A stretch of 42,161 bases of DNA from an uncultured Lachnospiraceae bacterium (lineage in GTDB: Bacteria; Bacillota; Clostridia; Lachnospirales; Lachnospiraceae). Below the pieces are notes generated by a model, which saw nothing but the letters and a program-made list of their open reading frames with translations, searched no databases and was not told the origin of the DNA. Within the stretch, counting starts at the first letter, position 1; each line of letters opens with the position of its first letter. The DNA lies in assembly GCA_910588875.1 (NCBI GenBank), contig CAJURT010000033.1, positions 1 to 42,161 of the forward strand. The letters run 5' to 3'. This document shows positions 1 to 6,104 of the stretch, one piece after another. Position numbers and translations under genes: made by a program.

Positions 1-963
1 ATGTTTTTTGCCGCAATTTCTGGTTCTGGCGCGGCAACGACAGCCGCAGTCGGGGCTACTCTGATTCCGGAGCTGAAAAAAAGAGGATATAACGAAGAAA
101 AATCGGCTGCTTTGATTGCGGCTGCCGGTACAATCGGTGTTGTGATTCCTCCCTCTGTCCCGATGGTGCTTTATGCAGTTATCGCAGAGCAGAGTGTGAA
201 TACGCTGTTTAAGAATGGTTTTATGCCAGGAGTGCTGATGGGAGTGATTTTGATTGCGATTTCTCTCTATGAGGCGCATAAGAAAAATTATCCCAAGGGA
301 GCGGCTTTTTCTTTCAAAAATGTAGCGAAAACCTTTATTAAGGCAATATGGGGGATTTTGATGCCCTTGATTATTCTCGGCGGAATTTTTTCGGGATATT
401 TTACGCCTTCGGAAGCCGCTGATGTGGCAGTCATTTATGCCATACTGGTATCGGTTTTTGTGTACCGGGATATGGGGCCGAAAGAGCTGTTCAATATTAT
501 GAAGGGCAGCGCCAAAACCTCGGCAGTAATTATGATTATTATTTCTTGCAGCGGTCCCTTTGGCTGGGTACTGGCCAACTGGAAGATCCCGGAGGCGATT
601 TCCAGCTCTGTCTTAAGCGTTTCCAGCAATCCTTATATCATCATGTTTTTGATTGCGATCATTATTCTGATTGCAGGGGTATTTATGGAAACTTCATCGG
701 CAATTATCATTCTGACCCCGGTTTTTTTGCCGCTGGTAAAAGCTATGGGGATCAGCCTGGTACATTTTGGGATTGTATTCGTGGTGGGAATTGCGATCGG
801 TATGATCACGCCGCCGGTAGCCATTAACCTGTTTGTTGCGTCGGGCATCACGGGATTGCCGATAGAAAAGATTTCAAAAGCAGTCGTCCCTTATTTGTTA
901 GGTCTGATCCTGGTGTTTTTTATGATCCTTTACGTGCCAATGCTGGTGCCAGGGCTTATGTAA
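1..963 (+). CDS. dctM: TRAP transporter large permease DctM, 3' part
   Basis: This is the C-terminal 320 residues of the large membrane subunit of a tripartite ATP-independent periplasmic (TRAP) transporter, which imports organic acids using an ion gradient. The reading frame is open at the window edge and the family is usually about 425 residues, so roughly the first 100 residues lie outside; the ATG at position 1 is internal. Visible family features are the SGSGAATTAAVGA segment near the beginning, the TIGVVIPPSVP segment, several long hydrophobic helices, and the GMITPPVAINLFV segment near the C-terminus. The small permease and the binding protein would be expected upstream. No clear terminator follows before the tRNA promoter. 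The substrate cannot be told from this part. Confidence 0.93.
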   Translation: MFFAAISGSGAATTAAVGATLIPELKKRGYNEEKSAALIAAAGTIGVVIPPSVPMVLYAVIAEQSVNTLFKNGFMPGVLMGVILIAISLYEAHKKNYPKGAAFSFKNVAKTFIKAIWGILMPLIILGGIFSGYFTPSEAADVAVIYAILVSVFVYRDMGPKELFNIMKGSAKTSAVIMIIISCSGPFGWVLANWKIPEAISSSVLSVSSNPYIIMFLIAIIILIAGVFMETSSAIIILTPVFLPLVKAMGISLVHFGIVFVVGIAIGMITPPVAINLFVASGITGLPIEKISKAVVPYLLGLILVFFMILYVPMLVPGLM

Positions 964-1001
964 CGAAATAAGAGAAAATAAGAAAATATTGGAAAATATT
1001 G

Positions 1002-1030
1002 TTGACAAAAAAACATAACTGTATTATAGT
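1002..1030 (+). promoter_or_regulatory. Sigma-A promoter of the tRNA cluster
   Basis: TTGACA at 1002-1007 is followed after exactly 17 bases by TATAGT at 1025-1030. The tRNA-Pro begins 12 bases further on. This is a near-consensus vegetative promoter, as expected for stable RNA. Confidence 0.85.
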
Positions 1031-1041
1031 ATAGAAGATGT

Positions 1042-1115
1042 CGAGGCGTGGCTCAGTTTGGTAGAGCGCTGCGTTCGGGACGCAGAGGCCGCAAGTTCGA
1101 ATCTTGTCGCCTCGA
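1042..1115 (+). tRNA. tRNA-Pro (anticodon CGG)
   Basis: A complete cloverleaf can be folded by eye. The acceptor stem is CGAGGCG/CGCCTCG, the anticodon stem CTGCG/CGCAG has the seven-base loop TTCGGGA, and the T-arm carries TTCGAAT. The discriminator is A and CCA is not encoded. The anticodon CGG reads CCG. Confidence 0.95.
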
Positions 1116-1145
1116 TTGGCGCTTTACAGCAGCGCAGTCGATCAT

Positions 1146-1217
1146 GGCCTCATGGTCAAGCGGTCAAGACGACGCCCTCTCACGGCGTAAACCCGGGTTC
1201 GATTCCCGGTGAGGTCA
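1146..1217 (+). tRNA. tRNA-Glu (anticodon CTC)
   Basis: The acceptor stem is GGCCTCA/TGAGGTC with one G-U pair. The anticodon stem ACGCC/GGCGT encloses the loop CTCTCAC, giving anticodon CTC, and the T-loop is TTCGATT. The discriminator is A and CCA is not encoded. It reads GAG and would supplement the usual UUC-anticodon tRNA-Glu. Confidence 0.94.
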
Positions 1218-1220
1218 TAG

Positions 1221-1250
1221 AATGCTTTGGACAACGTCCAAAGCATTTTT
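1221..1250 (+). terminator. Rho-independent terminator inside the tRNA cluster
   Basis: ATGCTTTGGAC pairs with GTCCAAAGCAT around a three-base loop, followed by a short T run. It lies 3 bases after tRNA-Glu and upstream of tRNA-Thr, so tRNA-Thr would need read-through or its own weak promoter in 1251-1291. Confidence 0.75.
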
Positions 1251-1291
1251 ATGCAAAAGGCAGAGGCATTTGTCCTTTGGATTTTGCAGAT

Positions 1292-1364
1292 GCTTCCGTA
1301 GCGCAGTTGGTAGCGCAACGCATTCGTAATGCGTGGGTCGCCGGTTCGAGTCCGGCCGGGAGCT
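1292..1364 (+). tRNA. tRNA-Thr (anticodon CGT)
   Basis: The acceptor stem is GCTTCCG/CGGGAGC. The D-arm is GCGC-AGTTGGTA-GCGC, the anticodon stem ACGCA/TGCGT has the loop TTCGTAA, and the T-stem is GCCGG/CCGGC. The discriminator is T and CCA is not encoded. It reads ACG. Confidence 0.95.
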
Positions 1365-1390
1365 TGGAAAATAAAGGTTTTAAGAGGTAA

Positions 1391-1430
1391 AAAGTGCGTA
1401 AACGTTGGTTTACGCACTTTTGCGTTTTTT
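1391..1430 (+). terminator. Terminator after tRNA-Thr
   Basis: AAAGTGCGTAAAC pairs with GTTTACGCACTTT around a four-base loop and is followed by TGCGTTTTTT. This ends the tRNA transcription unit. Confidence 0.85.
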
Positions 1431-1456
1431 ATGGGTTTTAGCCAGAAGTTATACAA

Positions 1457-1580
1457 AAATCACCTTTCTGTGTATCATAGAGGTGTATAAGCCACTATTC
1501 AAGAAAGGAAAGGTGATTTCATGGCGAAGAAAGCCAATGACTTAGCACATACGAAATGGATGTGCAAATATCATATTATG
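1457..1580 (+). mobile_element. IS200/IS605-type element, 5' fragment only
   Basis: The fragment holds the upstream control region and the first codons of an IS200-type transposase. An 11-bp perfect inverted repeat (AAATCACCTTT at 1457-1467, AAAGGTGATTT at 1509-1519) covers the ribosome binding site of the transposase; IS200 elements are known for hairpins that mask translation of tnpA. The rest of the element is missing, because the sequence passes into the 3' end of the chitinase gene at about 1577-1587. The exact left boundary is not determined. Confidence 0.7.
1521..1577 (+). pseudogene. IS200-family transposase TnpA, N-terminal remnant
   Basis: Translation from the ATG at 1521 starts MAKKANDLAHTKWMCKYHI, which matches the well-known N-terminus of IS200 transposases (family pattern LAHTKWxCKYHIVFxPKYRR). 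After about 19 residues the similarity stops and the frame runs into unrelated sequence, ending at a stop at 1620-1622. The catalytic HUH motif and tyrosine of the family are absent, so the product is inactive. The start has AAAGGAAAGG just upstream, within the masking inverted repeat. Confidence 0.75.
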
Positions 1581-1587
1581 ATGTGCC

Positions 1588-2885
1588 TTAAGGGCTGTCC
1601 GGGGTTTCATAGCCTTTTTTGACAGCCTGCAAAAGGCTTTTGCTTCTGTCGGCGGTGTCCTGGGTCAGTTCCCAGACCATGACGCCGCCCAGATTTTCCC
1701 TGGCATATCTGGTTTTTGCGGCAATGGTTCCTACGCCGTTATATAGACCTCCATGCCGTTATAAAGGGTATGGTCTCTGTCCCAGGCAGTGGGTACACTC
1801 TTCAGGACAGTCCCGTAATCTGCCCAGCTGGGGCGGGCGTAGAAAGGCAGGCCCAGCACCACCTTATGGGAGGGAAGGCCACGCGTCTCCTTCCAGTAGG
1901 TTCCGCAGTCCAGGGCAAAGGAATAAGAGGAATGACGTTCTCCGTCACCTCCGTCATAGGCCATGACATTGATGAAATCCAGGGTATTTAAGACCGTATC
2001 GGAGTGGGCGGCAGCGTCATAATAGATGTTGCCGTCAGGGGTGGCTCCGCTTATCACGGCGGCGGTCAAAAGCTTGCCTTTTTTGTGGAGCATATCGGCC
2101 AGTGTGAGCATCAGGGCTTCGTACTGTTTGGCGCTGGCGCCGTCTGTACGGGGATGTTCCCAGTCCATGTCCACGCCGTCAAAGCCGTATTCCTCGCACA
2201 TGGCCAGAATATTTTCGGCCAGCCGGTTTCTGCCGGCATCTGTGGAGGTGGCTTCCATGAACACACTTTCCAGGGGGGTGCCGTTGTGGCTCCATCCCCC
2301 AACAGACAATAATACCTTGGTTCCTTTATCATGGGCCAGACGAAGGAGTTCCCTGGCTGTATCCGGATTCTCCAAATCCAACAAACTTCCGTCCGGCCTG
2401 GGGATGGCAAAGGCGTAGCAGATGTGGGTCACTATGCTAAAGTCTATGGAGGAGAACTTGTCCGGCTTCCAGCTGGGATAGTAGCCCACCACTTTAAAGT
2501 CGGACAGTTCCCTGTCCTGAGACAAGGAGGGATTAAAAGGGAGGCTGTCCGCGTTATTTGGCTGTGGGGCGGCATGGCCTGAAAGGCCCAAATCCTCCCA
2601 TACATCGCTGTGGCCGGGCTGTTCCCCTAAAGTCCACCATTTTGCCCGGTACTGACGGCCCTGATGGTTTACGGTATCACCGCCGGTGTAAACGGCAGAT
2701 CTGTCCCAGGCATCCTGGGGGGCGAGAACGCTGCTTTGGGTATCAGCTGCGGTGAAGACAGGGAAGCTTTTGGCGGAATCAGCAGCATGGGTATTCATGC
2801 AGAAGCACATCCATATGGAAAAGGCCAGCAGTGCGCCGGGAACAGTGCCTTTAAGGGGATAAAACCATTTCCGTTTTCTTTCCAT
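1588..2885 (-). pseudogene. Secreted GH18 chitinase with CBM5/12 module, frameshifted
   Basis: This gene encodes a secreted glycoside hydrolase family 18 enzyme (chitinase or endo-N-acetylglucosaminidase type). A signal peptide covers residues 1-35. A CBM5/12-like chitin-binding module lies at about 54-99, with its AKWWTLGEQPG core, and the GH18 barrel follows from about 130. The catalytic DxxDxDxE motif is DGVDMDWE at 236-243, with E243 the acid/base. The frame breaks near 1740: after EVY the annotated frame reads ITA-stop, while removing two bases (a duplicated AT in CTATATAAC) restores NGVGTIAAKTRYAREN and LGGVMVWELTQDT, a normal GH18 C-terminus ending at 1588. The restored protein would be about 431 residues. 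Without repair it loses the last barrel strand. A true mutation and a sequencing error are both possible. Its leader carries the 52-bp repeat at 3012-3063. Confidence 0.85.
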
Positions 2886-3011
2886 GACAAATCCTCCAGT
2901 CTATGTCTTGTCAGAATCCTTTGTTAACTGGTTCCATTATACCATGTCCTTCGGACATGCCACCCTCCGGGGGATGCACACGATTTGCTATTGTAATGGT
3001 CCGACCTTCGG

Positions 3012-3063
3012 CCGGACGCAAATCGGTGCGGGTATAATCTCTATCGAGATTATACCATAGATA
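3012..3063 (-). repeat. Structured 52-bp leader repeat, copy 1
   Basis: This segment aligns without gaps to 36489-36540 with 41 of 52 identical bases. Its core is a perfect 11-bp inverted repeat, GGTATAATCTC-n4-GAGATTATACC, at 3031-3056. Read on the minus strand, it lies about 130-180 bases before the chitinase start. The palindrome contains TATAAT on both strands, so it could be an operator overlapping a -10 element. Confidence 0.7.
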
Positions 3064-3325
3064 ACCCGAATATGCTTTAATGTCTTTTTATCCTGCGGGG
3101 ATTCTGAAAACAAAAAGTCCAGGAATAATTCCAAATTCATACCGCATGATATTTGCATACCGTCGATCAAAAAATGTAAAATAATAATTTTTACAAACGC
3201 ACAATAAACGAAGTGAAGAAAACGGGGGAGTCTACAAGAATCTGATTCCATTTATGGATTCTGCACAAAAAACTCAACAAAAACAGATCAATTACACCAA
3301 AAAGCAAGAGGTAAATCAAAAATAC

Positions 3326-3354
3326 TTGACATATGCACAATAAAAGTTTACAAT
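3326..3354 (+). promoter_or_regulatory. Promoter of the multi-module binding protein
   Basis: TTGACA at 3326-3331 and TACAAT at 3349-3354 are separated by 17 bases. They lie 53 bases before the ATG at 3408, which is preceded by a GAGGGGG ribosome binding site. One copy of the direct repeat GCACAATAAA sits in the spacer. Confidence 0.75.
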
Positions 3355-3407
3355 AATATCAGAAAATAATTTACAAATACACACTAATTATGTGAGGGGG
3401 AAGTAAA

Positions 3408-6104
3408 ATGTTTCGCAGAATGACGGCCTTGTTTATGATACCTGTATTTCTTCTGTTTTCGATTTGTAACACAACGGTTGTGCATGCGGAGGAGGGGAAT
3501 CGGGATGCAAAGGGCGGCGTATGGTTTCAGGGGTATGAATTTCAATCCTATGAGCCGGGGAAGGGCGATGCAAAATTATATGAAGAGGCCGGATCGCTTA
3601 TTTATGAGATCGACAAAATATCATTGGAGGACTGGCAGAACAAGGTCTTCATAGAATCGGGCCTGACATTTGAAAAAGGGAAGCAATATACGGTGGATTT
3701 TTCCATCTCCGCCAGCAAGGACACGTATTTCTCCTTTTTTGTGAACCAGTCAGGCGCCTGGAACCCGGTTATCTCCGAACAGGTCAATATCGGGGACTAT
3801 GTGGAGGACTATAGCTATACAACTTCCGTGATAAACGAGGATATGGCGATGGAGGTGTTGTTTCAGTTTGGCGGCAGCGGAAACCAGGCGCCTCTGAAAA
3901 TCAGCATTTTGGATTTTTCGGTTCATGAGGCTGCGGCAGAGGAGGGACAGCCGGTATCTTGTTACAGAGTTGCTGATTACAACGGACTTTCTGTATCAGC
4001 GGAAGCTTCTGAGGGAAGCCGCTTGTACATAGAGGGAAGGGGGCTTGTTTTTGAAACGGGAGAATCCGGAAAAGTGAAGATCGAGAATCTAAGTTTCAAA
4101 AAGGGCTGCGATTATGAGATCGTATATACCGTCCGGGCCGACAAAAATGCGCAACTGGCGTGTTCCGTTGATCCGAAAGACAGCTATTTTGCCCCGGGAG
4201 CATTTCTTCCGCTCTCAGGAGGGGCCCGGACAATAAGCCGCAGGACGGGGATACAGCAGGCGGACCGGCAGATGGAAATCACCTTTGACGTCAACAAGAC
4301 GAAAAACGGGGAGCCGGTGAAAATCATTTTTGACCAGATCGCAGTAAAAGAAATAAAGGACGGCGAGGAAAAGGCTTTCCGGAGCGCATGGGCTGTCGGC
4401 GGCTTTCAGCTTAAGCATGAGGAATCCGGCGGCGCGGCTGCTGATTTTGCTGTGGACGAAGAGGGGAATGTGGTATATAAGATTGAGAAAATCGGGGAAA
4501 ATGACTGGAATAATAAGGTCATGGCAGACCAGGGCGTTACGTTTAGGAAAGGGAATGCCTACAAAGTGGAAATATCCTTAGAGACTGATAAGGAAATGCG
4601 CATGTTCTTCGGCGTGAACCCGAAAAATAAATGGGAACCAAAGATTTCGGAGACATTGCTGTTAAAGGAGGGCGTGAATGAATTTTCGTTTGTGACAGAT
4701 ACGCAGGAACAGGATGAGGACATGGAAGTCTTGTTCCAGTTTGGAGGCTTCGGCAATACGCCGCCCTGCAACATTACAATGAAAGGATTATCCATGGAAG
4801 CCGCGTCTGCGGATGATATAGCGGCAGTTGCGGCCAAAAGGGCGGCAGTCACGGAGCCGTCCCTGGTCAAGGAGTACAGCTTTTCCAAATTGGACAACTA
4901 TCAATTCAAGGGCTTTGTCATGAATGACTCAAGCGGCTCGGAATTGTATTTGGATCAGGGGGTGCTTGTGTATGACATCAAAACCTTTGGCGTCAATCAG
5001 TTAGTGAAAAAAGATTTATGGTTCGGCAAGAACTGCGAGTATGATGTGGAAATGAAGGTGTCCGCCAGCCGGCCCATGAACGTGGAATGTTATGTCAGCA
5101 GCAAAAACAACCAGCAGGATCTGGAAAAATTCAAACAGAAAATCGGGAAAAGCGTTGAAGTGGTCAAAGCCAGGTTCCGGACAGGCAATGATACCGATAG
5201 CCAGGGGCGGGTGGTCTTTGACCTCAGTGACAACGAAGGAAGCGGGAAATTCTATGTGCATTCTGTGACGATAAAGGCAGTGGAGGAAGGGATAGAGGAT
5301 ACGGTTTCCATGGAACGGTTTACTGTTACCACGGATTCCAAATCCAATGGGACAGCGACCGTCGTAGACGGCGGCCTGAGATATGACATAAAAAGATTCG
5401 GCGGGAATCCCTGGGAGAATAAAATATCCATTAACAATATAATGGAGTTTAAAAGAGATAAAACTTATACGATGGACTTTGATATGAGCAGTACGGAAAG
5501 CATTGTCTTTACCTGTGTCTTGCGCAATCTTGAAAGAAGCGAAGACGAGGACGAATGGGAATACTTCTGGGAGCGGAATCACGTCATTGGCGGAAAAAAA
5601 CAGCATTTCCAGTACCGGTTCAAAGCTTTGGAGGATAATCCCCTGAATGAAATGATTTTTGAGTTGGGCGGACAGGGGAACAGGAAAAAAGGCCCGGCCA
5701 GTATATTTATCAGCGATATAAAAATTACGGAGTGTACCGATTACAGAAAAGAAAAGATTCAGTTCTCAGGGGCTGAGGGAGTGTTCTCCTCCGAACATGA
5801 AGGTTCCCTGGCGAGCGGAAGCTTACATCAGGAGGATGGCGTCCTGATCTATGAAATCGGCAGGGAAGGGATAGCCGACTGGCACAACCAGCTGATATTC
5901 AATCAGGGGATTAAGTTTGAAAAGGGATATCGTTACAGAATCGACGTGACAGCATCTGCAAGCGGGGGAGCCAATATGAAGTTCGCCGTTGTTTCCCAGA
6001 AAGATTGGTCAGAGAAAGTCAAAAAATACAGCACCCTTTTAGACGAAGAATCAACCCTGTCTTTTGAGACAGATACCATGACGAGAATGTGGAGTTTAGC
6101 CTGA
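3408..6104 (+). CDS. Giant secreted multi-module carbohydrate-binding-like protein, N-terminal part
   Basis: This encodes the first 898 residues of a secreted protein with a signal peptide (residues 1-27, ending VHAEE) followed by repeated beta-rich modules of about 140-150 residues. Modules begin near residues 37, 180, 325, 483, 632 and 783. Most share a core with W/F-x-N-K, a Gly/Lys-rich turn, a Y-x-hydrophobic strand and a late FQFGG-x-GN signature. They resemble CBM4/9-type jelly-roll carbohydrate-binding domains; this is by pattern only. No catalytic domain is visible. The frame ends inside module 6 just after TDTM. Inserting one base there (for example ATGGACGAG in place of ATGACGAG) joins it to the frame at 6089-8599, giving one protein of about 1730 residues. 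It heads an operon with the GH32-like enzyme. Confidence 0.8.
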   Translation: MFRRMTALFMIPVFLLFSICNTTVVHAEEGNRDAKGGVWFQGYEFQSYEPGKGDAKLYEEAGSLIYEIDKISLEDWQNKVFIESGLTFEKGKQYTVDFSISASKDTYFSFFVNQSGAWNPVISEQVNIGDYVEDYSYTTSVINEDMAMEVLFQFGGSGNQAPLKISILDFSVHEAAAEEGQPVSCYRVADYNGLSVSAEASEGSRLYIEGRGLVFETGESGKVKIENLSFKKGCDYEIVYTVRADKNAQLACSVDPKDSYFAPGAFLPLSGGARTISRRTGIQQADRQMEITFDVNKTKNGEPVKIIFDQIAVKEIKDGEEKAFRSAWAVGGFQLKHEESGGAAADFAVDEEGNVVYKIEKIGENDWNNKVMADQGVTFRKGNAYKVEISLETDKEMRMFFGVNPKNKWEPKISETLLLKEGVNEFSFVTDTQEQDEDMEVLFQFGGFGNTPPCNITMKGLSMEAASADDIAAVAAKRAAVTEPSLVKEYSFSKLDNYQFKGFVMNDSSGSELYLDQGVLVYDIKTFGVNQLVKKDLWFGKNCEYDVEMKVSASRPMNVECYVSSKNNQQDLEKFKQKIGKSVEVVKARFRTGNDTDSQGRVVFDLSDNEGSGKFYVHSVTIKAVEEGIEDTVSMERFTVTTDSKSNGTATVVDGGLRYDIKRFGGNPWENKISINNIMEFKRDKTYTMDFDMSSTESIVFTCVLRNLERSEDEDEWEYFWERNHVIGGKKQHFQYRFKALEDNPLNEMIFELGGQGNRKKGPASIFISDIKITECTDYRKEKIQFSGAEGVFSSEHEGSLASGSLHQEDGVLIYEIGREGIADWHNQLIFNQGIKFEKGYRYRIDVTASASGGANMKFAVVSQKDWSEKVKKYSTLLDEESTLSFETDTMTRMWSLA

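Larger units (their letters stand above)
2886..3407. other. 522-bp divergent intergenic region
   Basis: This AT-rich region lies between the chitinase (minus) and the multi-module protein (plus). It contains a hairpin CATGTCC-TTC-GGACATG at 2943-2959 and a second one (GTCCG/CGGAC) at about 2999-3017. It also holds the structured repeat at 3012-3063, a palindrome TGTAAAA/TTTTACA at 3175-3195, and a 10-bp direct repeat GCACAATAAA at 3199-3208 and 3335-3344. The plus-strand promoter is at 3326-3354. No convincing gene was found. Confidence 0.6.

Noticed and set aside
1058..1456. Open frames of 104-110 residues over the tRNA genes on both strands
   Set aside because: They consist of tRNA and terminator sequence read as codons.
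2988..3251. 87-residue minus-strand frame sharing the peptide IYGIISxxIIPAP with a frame at 36486-36815
   Set aside because: The shared peptide comes from the 52-bp palindromic repeat; neither frame has a ribosome binding site or family similarity.
6075..6104. Programmed frameshift in the multi-module gene
   Set aside because: No slippery heptamer or downstream structure is visible at the break.
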